Positions 1 through 9,622 of a DNA stretch of 64,000 nt are shown piece after piece (the first letter of the stretch is position 1; each line of letters begins with the position of its first letter). The notes beneath the pieces are model-generated. The model did no database searches, had not been told where the DNA came from, and was given only the letters and a program-made list of their open reading frames with translations. The translations under genes were made by a program, and so were the position numbers. The stretch comes from Molanna angustata (taxonomy: Eukaryota > Arthropoda > Insecta > Trichoptera > Molannidae): the NCBI GenBank assembly GCA_963576475.1, contig OY754974.1:10684904-10748903 (forward strand), in the 5' to 3' direction.

Positions 1-139
1 GAAAAATTGCCTTACATTTGTGTACTACAAAAAATAAGATTTTCTCTAGTAAAACTAAAAATTCTTATACCTAAACGTAATATTTGGTTGCTTTATATTT
101 CATAATAATAAATTAATTATAATTTTTTATGAATAATAG

Positions 140-325
140 TTTTTTTTTTTTTTTAAAAAATGAATATGTCCTTGTTAAACAAGTACATATACATCTTCCT
201 ACGTTCCCTAAACTAAGCATAAATGCTTGTCCTATAGGTGAACGAGATCGGTCGAGGCAGGATTCGAACTCGCGACCACTGGATTACTAACCCAGCGCGC
301 TAACCGCTCTGCCATCCATCCATCA
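140..325 (-). mobile_element. tRNA-derived SINE, copy 1
   Basis: Read on the minus strand this copy starts with a tRNA-like head. An A-box-like TGGCAGAGCGG and a B-box-like GAGTTCGAATCC stand at tRNA spacing, and the anticodon-loop position reads CTAGTAA, as in tRNA-Thr(AGT). The head is followed by a tRNA-unrelated body (AGGGAACGTAGGAAGATG) and a T-then-A tail at the low-coordinate end. At least four more head-containing copies and two remnants occur in the window. The Thr assignment is an inference from the loop only. Confidence 0.8.
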
Positions 326-414
326 GTTTTAATTATATATTTTGTAAAGTTAAAATTAGTCACATATTAAAATGATTCATTTTCTGTTATAAATCCAGAA
401 AAAAATTAAAAACT

Positions 415-510
415 TCTTCGATGGAGCTACAGCCCAAATCGAAATTTGAACTACCTCAGCGAGTGCCTCCAACGTCTTCTTTCACCAATTGCCTTCCTCC
501 ATTAGAAGAC
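415..510 (-). pseudogene. LINE 3'-end remnant
   Basis: The minus strand encodes a short RTE-like C-terminal tail (TLEALAEVVQISIWAVAP), broken by a stop just upstream. It is too short to place in a family. The bases on either side, up to about position 850, show no other gene or repeat that I recognise. Confidence 0.4.
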
Positions 511-849
511 TTGAATAATGTGTTATGCTTAAATATGGTTACGAGCTCGTGAAAATGTTTGTGATAAGTATCAAATAGTGAACACGATTTTTACTAGGAA
601 TAGTACAGAAAAACCTAATTCAAATGTTAATTGTTTTGATATCTAGTGCGTACATTTCAAGTATAAGGTACGTGAGTTTTGTGAAACGATATAATATCAA
701 AAATTTAAAGGGAAATAAATGACAGTGCATAATTTATTGTCAAATCATGATTTCTTGTAAACATAATTCAATAATCATTATTACACACGTTTGGTAGACA
801 TACCGATATTGTATAGGTAGGTATTATTTTTACTACATACATCATTATC

Positions 850-1290
850 CTCTCTCTCTCTTGACATACATTCCTTGCTTCATTCACGTCCATACATCGT
901 CTCATACACGCTCTTCTATTATTCTTACTTCTAACATCACCATCTTTCAAAATCCCATTCCCCGATCGTGCCAACTTTTTCGTGGCCGACCTCTACTTTT
1001 CGTTCCTCTTTTATCAGCCTTGTATACCTACTTTTTTTGTCAGACGCTCATCACTCATTCTTTCTATGTGGCCGAACAACCTTAGGCCATTTATTTTCAT
1101 CTTACTTACGATATTTCTTTCAATCATATATTCTCCACTAATATCCTCATTTATTATTCTATCATACATCGTTTTACCACACATTCGTCTTAGTGACCTC
1201 ATTTCAACCGCGTTAATTCTACTTTCATGCGTCTGGCGTTCGCTTCTCTCTGCCTACCCCAAATAGGAAAATGGCGTGATGGTATGGTAT
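850..1290 (-). pseudogene. RTE-like LINE, C-terminal reverse transcriptase fragment
   Basis: Read on the minus strand, this is the region after the reverse transcriptase catalytic core. It includes MRSLRRMCGKTMYDRI and LRLFGHIERMSDERLTKKV, followed in another frame by RRCMDVNEARNVCQERER. It ends next to a TATGG-type repeat, as do the other members of this family at 16.1, 36.5 and 54.5 kb. Frames change along the copy, so it is dead. It is 5'-truncated, as most LINE copies are. Confidence 0.7.
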
Positions 1291-1439
1291 GGTACATCAT
1301 TATTATGATAAATCAAAATCTGCTTAAATATTTCTTAGAATTTTACACGCTATCTGTTTCTATTTTAACCAAGAAACTATATACTTTACCATTCCATCCG
1401 TCAAATATATGGCAACACTGGACTATAGGGTGTCTGACA

Positions 1440-1885
1440 ATAGATCCAAAGAAAGTCTCAAAAGATGATGGAAGGGTTTGGTTGCGGAGGACATGCGGGA
1501 ATTTAATGTCTATGAGGATGATGCTCAGGATAGGACGAAGTGCAAGAGCGCTGTAAGGGGACCTGACTCCACCACCATGTGTGATACAAGTTAAGGGGGA
1601 TAGAGAGAGAATGGTCGGTGAACCTCATTATTGAACTATGTGAGATGTTAATTTATCAGATATATTCTCTAATGAAACCTACAACAAAAAATAGCCAAAT
1701 TATACAGCATCTAGTAGAGGAGTGCACGATACGGAGGTATGATGGAGAATGGGTGGACATCCATAGGGCGACTCCAGATGCTGTGAAGTGGCTGGCCGAA
1801 CGGGAGCCAAGAGTGGAGAAGAAAAATCGACGACGCAGCCAAAGGATCAGGAAAAGCCGTAGCTACACAAAAAGTAAGTAAGTAC
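1440..1885 (+). pseudogene. degenerate LINE-like C-terminal fragments
   Basis: Short plus-strand reading pieces (EDMREFNVYEDDAQDRTK, then ATPDAVKWLAEREPRVEKK followed by a basic RRRSQRIRKS stretch) resemble tails of lepidopteran LINE proteins. No domain can be named. The 87-residue frame at 1618-1881 is open, but I see no promoter or homologous neighbour that would make it a gene. Confidence 0.3.
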
Positions 1886-1889
1886 CTTC

Positions 1890-2422
1890 AACAAACGGAT
1901 TCATTAACATTAATTTTTAATTACGTTACAGGTAAAAAGAAAAAAAATATTGTGAACTTCATATTAATTTAATCGTGATGTTTTTGTGCGTGTTGCGTAT
2001 GGAATTAAATATTCACATTTATATACAGTTGTTACAAATAAAATTATATTATATAAGTTGGTACATAAGTTTAATCGAATTCGTGACCTTTTTTCATATC
2101 TTGTATAAAAAAAATGACGTGATCATGACGAAACCTGCCACAATTGAGATGAATATAATTATCTATCTTGATCTTTAATTATCAATAGGTATTTTATTTT
2201 TTCTGAAACTTTTTCATTCTAGTCTTGTGTTTGTATTCGCCAAGTTATTAAGTTTTTTTTTTCAACAACTTCTAAAATGGTTTTGAACTGTCTTAACGAA
2301 ATTTAATAAAAAAACAAGCATTTAAATAAAAAATGCATATTTACGTACTTTCGAGCTAGTGGAGTGGAAACATACATGTGACTCACCTATTTACCACTGT
2401 ATTACAGTCGATTTAATAATTA
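1890..2422. other. AT-rich stretch, nothing recognised
   Basis: This stretch is AT-rich with homopolymer runs and a few short chance frames. I see no repeat shared with the rest of the window. Confidence 0.5.
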
Positions 2423-3516
2423 TCCAACTGTCGATTCGTTCATGAGAATACAATTCTCTTAATGAATCGACATTATTAAGCCAAGATGCGTGTACGAAGG
2501 AAAATTTTGTATGGTGTAGTGGACTTTTCCAACTGTCGATTTGTTCAGGAGAACTTTGTTCTCTTAACATATCGACAATGTATCAAGCCAGAATACGCGA
2601 GAATTGTATGGAGAGGTCTACTTTTTTCACGGCTTTTCCAACTTTGAAGTCAAAAAACACCAACTTAGAGGCTTCGCAGCATATATGTTCCATACACGGA
2701 TTTACTCAGAATTCGGAGTAGAACATTTCGTGTGTCTGTGTGTGTGTGTGTGTCCCCCTTATAACTTTTCATCCGCTCAATTTAAAGAGCCCAAAATTTC
2801 AGAATATATAAACAGTTATAGGCCTACAAAACTTTTATACTCAGAATTTTGAATTTTTGTTTCAGTCAGGGGTTATCAACTTTTGAATTTTTATTTTATT
2901 TTTCCATATATCTCAGAAACCATAAAAGCTAGAACGCTGAAAATTGGTACAAACATAGAAAAATAAAAAATCTCAAATCAATTTTTTCAAAAAAATTCCA
3001 GGGTTTCTCAAACATTTTTTATTAAGAAATTTTTTTTTTAAGATAAATTTATGAGTTTAACTGCCTATATTTCCAAAACTTATACAATTATCGAAAAAAG
3101 CCGAAACACCCCAACTAGATAATTTAATTTTCTATAAAAAATATTAACATTGTAGTAGAAGATCTCAATTTTTTTTAACAATTTTTTTAAAAATTGAATT
3201 TAGTGACGACATCGCTTCATACATTTTGTATGGCAGTCGCCTATACACAATACGTAAGAAGACTTAATAGTTTGATACTTCATCTCCAAACATACATACC
3301 ATCATGCTATTTTCATATTCTGGGTAGGAAAAAAGGAACTTCCTCCATACTATCCTATCTTGACATACATACCTACATAATATATGTTGTATAGAACACA
3401 AAATATCTGAAAATATTCAATAATTTGTATTTATGGGTTTATAGTTTGGTACATATTCTTCAACTATACATACTATCGCTATCGACAGTCGGATCTCATG
3501 TGTTACATGCAACTAG
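2423..3516 (+). mobile_element. Helentron-associated (DINE-1-like) element, copy A
   Basis: This is a non-autonomous rolling-circle-type element. It begins TCCAACTGTCGAT and carries the reverse complement of that 13-mer, with one mismatch in this copy, shortly before its 3' end. A short hairpin follows (CATGT, GTT, ACATG) and then a terminal CTAG followed by T. It has no terminal inverted repeats and no target duplication, and the middle holds a TG-rich tract. A second subterminal motif at 2527 suggests a partial internal duplication. Other copies lie at 3.5, 13.1, 16.7, 24.6 and 32.8 kb. Sub-terminal inverted repeats plus a 3' hairpin are the known layout of Helentron-associated elements. 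The family name is an inference. Confidence 0.62.
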
Positions 3517-3530
3517 TTGCATGCTAATAA

Positions 3531-3609
3531 CACGAACTAGAGGCCTCGCAGCATATATGTTCTTGTACATGGATTTTCTCAGAATTCGGAGTAGAACATT
3601 TTATGTGAG

Positions 3610-3678
<69 letters not shown>

Positions 3679-4452
3679 TGTGTGTCTGTGTGTCTGTCTG
3701 TCCCCCCCTTATAACTTTTGATCCGCTCAATTTACAGAGCCCAAATTTTCAGTATATATAAAATGTTATAGGCCTACTAAACTTTTATACTCGGAATTGT
3801 GAATTTTTGTTTCAGTCAGGGGTTATCAACTTTTGAAATTTTGATTTATTTTTCTATATATCTCAGAAACTGTAAAAGCTAGAACGCTGAAAATTGGTAT
3901 AAATATAGACAAATACAAAATCTTAAATAAGTTTTTTTAAAAAAATTCCAGGGTTTCTCAAACATTTTTTATTAAGAAAAATATTTTTTTTATAATAAAT
4001 TTATGAGTTTAACTGCATATATTTCCAATTTTTTTTAAAATATCGAAAAAAGCCGAAACACCCCAACTAGAAAATTTAATTTTCTATAAAAAATATTAAA
4101 TTGTATTACCACATTGCAAATTTTTTCCAACAATTTTTATAAAAATTGAATTAAGTGACGACATTGTTTCATACAATTTGTATGGAAGTAGCCTACTCAC
4201 AATATCTAAGAAGACTTAATAATTTGATACTAAGCTCCAAACATACATACATACCATCAAGCTGTTTTCATATTCTGGGTAGGATCAAAGGACTGACCTC
4301 CATACAATACCTAGGTACATGTGTTGTATAGAAACCAAATATCTTAAAATATTAAATAATTTGTATTTATGGGTTAATAGTTTGGTACTTATTCTTCAAC
4401 TATACATACTATCTCTATCGACAGTTGGATCTCATGTGTTACATGCAACTAG
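3531..4452 (+). mobile_element. Helentron-associated element, copy B (5'-truncated, tandem to copy A)
   Basis: This copy matches copy A from the AGAGGCTTCGCAGCAT region onward and again ends with the subterminal repeat, the CATGT/ACATG hairpin and CTAG-T. It lacks the first part of copy A, so the two sit head to tail only about 15 bp apart. That arrangement fits rolling-circle read-through or a staggered second insertion. Confidence 0.6.
3612..3704. repeat. (TG)n microsatellite inside the Helitron-type copy
   Basis: A long TG tract grades into TCTG repeats. Copy A has a shorter TG run at the homologous place and copy D has only TGTGTC. The tract is therefore a variable internal core of the element. 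The poly(Thr-His)-like frames across it are artefacts. Confidence 0.9.
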
Positions 4453-4453
4453 T

Positions 4454-4789
4454 ACCTACCTAATTTTTTTTAATCATTTCATTTTTTACCTATTATTTAG
4501 AGTATTAAACTTGGATTTTCGAAATAATATCTATAAATAAATATGGAATGTAGCAATCAATTAATGCGCTCGCGCGAATATCACCAATTATTATGCCTTT
4601 CATTAAGTTCCCATAACAACGATTCCGTTATGACAACGTTTCCATAACAGCGTTCGGAATACGAAATTGATTTCACGTTTAAGTATTAATGTTCGACGCA
4701 GCTGCCCTCTGTGTGACGCGATACGATAAAGTAGGTACATAACACATTATACAAACTTCAATCAAATCAAAAATAATATAGACATAGTG
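4454..4789. other. unclassified sequence with a diverged piece of the foldback arm
   Basis: Around 4564-4612 the sequence (GCGCTCGCGCGAATATCACC, then ATTATGCCTTTCATTAAG) is a diverged match to the arm of the foldback element at 32.9 kb. The rest contains nothing I recognise. Confidence 0.35.
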
Positions 4790-4903
4790 GGCCTTACTTA
4801 CTATTTAAAATTCGAGTTTAATCCGATGCTAAGTCAGTTTCGGCCATACAAAAAACTGGTTAAGTATCAGCTTAAACACAAATTGCAAATAGTAAGTAAG
4901 GCC
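4790..4903. mobile_element. small MITE with 17-bp terminal inverted repeats
   Basis: The left end GGCCTTACTTACTATTT is matched by its reverse complement at the right end, giving an element of about 114 bp with no coding capacity. I could not see a clean target duplication. PIF/Harbinger-type MITEs often start GGCCTT, but the superfamily is a guess. Confidence 0.55.
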
Positions 4904-5128
4904 AAGTATTTTTTTGGTTATAACTAGATACCTCAGTAGGCTGAGTGCATTGCATTGTATATTACAGAAAAAAACATTTAGAACTGTGTCTGTTTGGTGG
5001 GGACATATGAATATAAAGGCAAGTCAGAGGGGCTGCTACCTCAATCTCCACAACATAATTGAATGTAAAATTACAGCAACAAACAAATGAGGATGATACA
5101 GGTTGAGGGATGTAGGATGGGGAAGGAG

Positions 5129-5664
5129 TGTCAATTAAGAGTTTGTGGCTATGGCCATCGCACAACTCTAATTGATGGTCATTGCCCAACCCTAATTGGC
5201 GGACGTATAAATACGGCCATTTTAAACATAATTTTCATTCCGTTCTGATACCCAACTGTGTGTCGTACTTTCCGTAAGTACGTGAATTATAAGTGTAAAT
5301 TTTATAAGTAAGGTATAATTTCAGTAGTTTTAATTGTAATCTTTTTAATTTGTTCTCAACAATAAATACGTAAGTTATCTTCACTCTTTCAATCTTTACC
5401 TGTCTTATGTACCAACTTGCATCACAGTATAACATTAATCAATTTGGATTATCGCTATCCACGATAATCAATTATATGGGACTGTTGGTTGAACACGCTT
5501 GTTAATAAAGAAGGCAAATTATGAATTACATATCCCGGTTCGATTCCGGTATATAGGGATAATTTGTGAGCCAGCAGAACTTACACGTATGTGGTTTAGT
5601 GTACATTAGATCTAGTACATGCATCTCTATTGATCTACACGCCACATGCACGTAAGCCCCCATA
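5129..5664 (+). repeat. CsRn1-like LTR, left copy
   Basis: This LTR is matched almost base for base by 7008-7530. The differences I see are a 13-bp insertion near its start and one T/A change near 5396. It contains a TATA box (TATAAATA, 5206-5213), an AATAAA signal (5504-5509) and a tRNA-like B-box motif GGTTCGATTCC (5537-5547). It is preceded by a purine-rich GGGGAAGGAG, as expected if it was once a 3' LTR. Its right edge is uncertain by about 2 bp. Confidence 0.85.
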
Positions 5665-5665
5665 T

Positions 5666-5683
5666 TGGTGACCCCGACGTGAT
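5666..5683 (+). other. primer-binding site for tRNA-Trp
   Basis: TGGTGACCCCGACGTGAT is the reverse complement of the 3' end, including CCA, of eukaryotic tRNA-Trp as I know it. It lies 1-3 bases after the LTR. The match stops exactly where the inverted pol sequence begins. Confidence 0.8.
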
Positions 5684-6412
5684 CTGTGTATATGGTAAAG
5701 TTTCTCCCTTCTATTTGTGCACGGAAATATTTGACACTTTCGTACATGGCTGTTAACTCCCTGTCATACGTACTGTATTTTGTTTGTGCGGGGTTGAATT
5801 TTCTTGAGTAAAATGCTATCGGTTGCCAGTTTCCTTGATTCATTTGTTGAAGAGCTGCGCCCATGGCTGTATCGGACGCGTCAACCATCAGAGCTATCTC
5901 TGCTGAAGGATCGATGTGTGCAAGAAGCGTTGTTTGAGCTAGATCTTCCTTACATTTAGTGAATGCTTTTTTTAGTTTTTCGTTCCAATTAATTTTCCTT
6001 TTATCGTTTTTTCTGTACCCTTTTAATTCGTCAAAAAGTACTTGTTGCGTTCCTGCGGCATTTGGTAAAAATTTGCGATAGAAATTAAGCATTCCCATAA
6101 ATTGTCGTAGTCCCTTTGCGGTTTCAGGGGGTTCTATTTTGGTGATAGCCTCTACTTTTTCTGGTAGTGGTGAGGTTCCATATTTATTTATTCTGTATCC
6201 TAGAAATTTTATTTCGTCTTTTCCAAATTGACATTTATTCTGATTTATAATAAGTCCGTTGTCTGATAGTCGTTTGAATATTTTGTCCAGATGTTCTTCA
6301 TGTTCTTGTAGGTTTTTGGATGCTATCAAAACGTCGTCGATGTAGGTGAAAACGAACTCTAGGTCTCTAGTTATACTGTGCAGAAATCGTTGAAACGATT
6401 GTGCTGCATTGT
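5679..6412 (-). pseudogene. pol: Ty3/gypsy pol fragment (reverse transcriptase, RNase H), inverted
   Basis: On the minus strand the frame opens inside the reverse transcriptase palm (QSFQRFLHSI, then the catalytic YIDDVLIASKN). It continues through the connection (KFLGYRINKYG, LRQFMGMLNFYRKFLPNA) into RNase H (ALMVDASDTAMGAALQQ, AFYSRKFNPAQTKYSTYDRE) and stops being pol at TIYTDH. Gag, protease, the start of reverse transcriptase and integrase are absent. Below about 5679 the open frame only reads antisense through the primer-binding site and LTR. The orientation is opposite to that of the flanking LTRs. The frame is clean, so the fragment is not old. Confidence 0.85.
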
Positions 6413-6555
6413 AACTCTAATTGATGGTCATTGCCCAACCCTAATTGGCGGACGTATAAATACGGCCATTTTAAACATAATTTTCATTCCGTTCTGATAC
6501 CCAACTGTGTGTCGTACTTTCCGTAAGTACGTGAATTATCAGTGTTAATTTTTAG
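6413..6555 (+). repeat. internal piece of the CsRn1-like LTR
   Basis: This stretch matches the LTR from AACTCTAATTG through the TATA box (6455-6462) for about 126 bp, then diverges after GTGAATTAT. It lacks the first roughly 35 bp of the LTR. It joins the inverted pol directly at 6412/6413. Confidence 0.8.
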
Positions 6556-7007
6556 TATATAAGAGAACCACTTCTTAATAAGTATTTAATTTAAGTTCAA
6601 CAAGTATTTAATTTAAGCTCAATAACTAATAAGGTAATAACATAATATATAGATCTAATTTTTTTTTGATATAGTATTTCTAAACTATTTGAGATCACTC
6701 AGAAAATCATAATATTTTGGATAACTTTTTAAAAGAAATGGGTAATGATTTAATAAAAAAACTATTTGTTTTCAATATATATTTATTTTGAAACAGATAA
6801 CGTTAAAAAAAAAAATTTATTTGTTCTCAATTTAGTTTATTTATTTTTGAAACAAATACAATAAAAAATTAAAAAAAATCTTATACGTACTAAAGAGTGT
6901 ACACCATCATAGACCCAAACCATTTTGTTAGAATATATAATTTTAATTTTTTGTATGTTATGTGACAAAGAGTACAGGGAAGTATGACGCACTAGCTGGA
7001 AGGGGAG
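6556..7007. other. unassigned AT-rich internal sequence ending in a polypurine tract
   Basis: No open frame is recognisable here. The last bases, GGAAGGGGAG immediately before the right LTR, look like a polypurine tract for plus-strand priming. The stretch may be the 3' untranslated part of the element. It has no clear similarity to the sequence before the left LTR. Confidence 0.4.
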
Positions 7008-7530
7008 TGTGTGGCTATGGCCATCGCACAACTCTAATTGATGGTCATTGCCCAACCCTAATTGGCGGACGTATAAATACGGCCATTTTAAACATAATTT
7101 TCATTCCGTTCTGATACCCAACTGTGTGTCGTACTTTCCGTAAGTACGTGAATTATAAGTGTAAATTTTATAAGTAAGGTATAATTTCAGTAGTTTTAAT
7201 TGTAATCTTTTTAATTTGTTCTCAACAATAAATACGTAAGTTATCTTCACTCTTTCAATCTTAACCTGTCTTATGTACCAACTTGCATCACAGTATAACA
7301 TTAATCAATTTGGATTATCGCTATCCACGATAATCAATTATATGGGACTGTTGGTTGAACACGCTTGTTAATAAAGAAGGCAAATTATGAATTACATATC
7401 CCGGTTCGATTCCGGTATATAGGGATAATTTGTGAGCCAGCAGAACTTACACGTATGTGGTTTAGTGTACATTAGATCTAGTACATGCATCTCTATTGAT
7501 CTACACGCCACATGCACGTAAGCCCCCATA
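7008..7530 (+). repeat. CsRn1-like LTR, right copy
   Basis: This is the same LTR as 5129-5664, with a TATA box at 7072-7079 and B-box motif at 7403-7413, starting TGTGTGGC after a polypurine tract. No obvious target duplication pairs its right flank with the left flank of the first LTR, which agrees with a rearranged insertion. Confidence 0.85.
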
Positions 7531-7744
7531 AGTTCATATAACACCTTCGGTCATATTATCATCATTAAGGCTGTTCCATTGTCTTGCTAATTGTACTTCA
7601 AACGAGGAACTGAGAAATTCAGTAGAGTAAATGGGAATTGTGCGGTGCGATCGGCAGATAGGTAGTCTCAATATGACTCAAATACCTATAATGTTATGTG
7701 TTTATTATTCTGTTTGTTTTTTGTTATAAATTTAATGTTATAAT
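7531..7744 (-). pseudogene. possible LINE C-terminal remnant and 5' flank of the CR1-like element
   Basis: Read on the minus strand, the first 110 bp give a SRQWNSLNDDN-like motif, which recalls the last residues of CR1/Jockey-group proteins. The remainder is T-rich and ends in TTTGCAG just before the ORF1 frame, which looks like a 3' splice acceptor. The assignment is weak. Confidence 0.3.
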
Positions 7745-8518
7745 TTGCAGAATCTTCAATTAAAACAAACAACGATACAGTATGATACATCCACCATTAA
7801 ATTACCGGTTCCTAACACTACATCATTACATACTGAACCTACTCCATCAGAAATTATGTACGCGATCACGAAAATTCAAATTCAACTGACTGAGATGCGA
7901 GCAGAATTCACTGATTTTAAAGAGTCCACTAAGTTCTGCTGCGATAAGGTTGACGAGTTCAACATACGTCTCGACACGTTCGAGGCGATTTTGAATGGCG
8001 CGAGGGTACATAACAGTGAATTGGAAACGAAACTGAACGAGCTGGAGCTGCGTGACCGGCTAAATAACGCGCACATATTGGGAGTTCCAGAGAAGAGGGA
8101 CGAGAATGTAATGGAAACGGTAATGAACATTGGGAACTTTTTGGGTATTAAACTATCATGTAACGATATTGACCACGCTACTAGGGTCAAGACTAAGAAT
8201 GCACAAGTGGGACTCCCGAAGCCAATTGTGGTGAGGTTCATTACTCGTTCTCGGAGGGATGCATTTCTTGCTGCATCTCGGAAATCAAAGGGACTGAAAT
8301 CTACGGACTTGAATTATTCCTGCAGTGCGAAGAACATCTACATTAATGAACATCTGACACCGCGGTCCCAACAACTACTGAAGGAAGCGCGAGTTGCTGG
8401 AAAGGCTGCGGGGTTTGCGTTTATCTGGGTACGAGATGGCAGGATCTTCGCCAGGCGGAATGTGACCTCCCCAATTGTGGCAATACTCAAATCAGAAGAC
8501 GTCAAAAAGATTTCATAA
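7745..8518 (+). CDS. CR1-like LINE ORF1 with baculovirus FP-like domain
   Basis: The frame is open for 257 codons but begins at a TTG. The first ATG in frame is at 7856 (MYAITKIQ). Residues of about 35-110 look like a coiled coil (KIQIQLTEMRAEF, then LETKLNELELRDRLNN). The remaining C-terminal part resembles the FP25K-like domain found in lepidopteran LINE ORF1 proteins (ILGVPEKRDENVMETVMNIG, PIVVRFITRSRRDAFLAA, IYINEHLTPRSQQLLKEAR). Such proteins are thought to bind the element's RNA as chaperones. The N-terminal zinc-finger part seen in some relatives is missing, so this is either 5'-truncated or the second exon of a spliced ORF1 (acceptor-like TTTGCAG at 7744-7750). ORF2 follows 1.1 kb downstream on the same strand. 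Confidence 0.75.
   Translation: MQNLQLKQTTIQYDTSTIKLPVPNTTSLHTEPTPSEIMYAITKIQIQLTEMRAEFTDFKESTKFCCDKVDEFNIRLDTFEAILNGARVHNSELETKLNELELRDRLNNAHILGVPEKRDENVMETVMNIGNFLGIKLSCNDIDHATRVKTKNAQVGLPKPIVVRFITRSRRDAFLAASRKSKGLKSTDLNYSCSAKNIYINEHLTPRSQQLLKEARVAGKAAGFAFIWVRDGRIFARRNVTSPIVAILKSEDVKKIS

Positions 8519-9622
<1,104 letters not shown>

Larger units (their letters stand above)
5129..7530 (+). mobile_element. rearranged CsRn1-like Ty3/gypsy retrotransposon
   Basis: The composite runs in this order: full LTR (5129-5664), tRNA-Trp primer-binding site (5666-5683), inverted reverse transcriptase/RNase H fragment (to 6412), internal piece of the LTR (6413 to about 6555), unassigned sequence, polypurine tract, full LTR (7008-7530). 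The use of tRNA-Trp as primer and the pol sequence point to the CsRn1/Kabuki group. No gag, integrase or sense-oriented pol remains, so it cannot move by itself. Confidence 0.75.

Noticed and set aside
3425..3730. Frames with poly(Cys-Val) or poly(Thr-His)
   Set aside because: Translations of the (TG)n tract in the Helitron-type copy.
5526..5678. C-terminal 50 residues of the open frame that contains the gypsy pol fragment
   Set aside because: This part is antisense LTR and primer-binding site, not pol.
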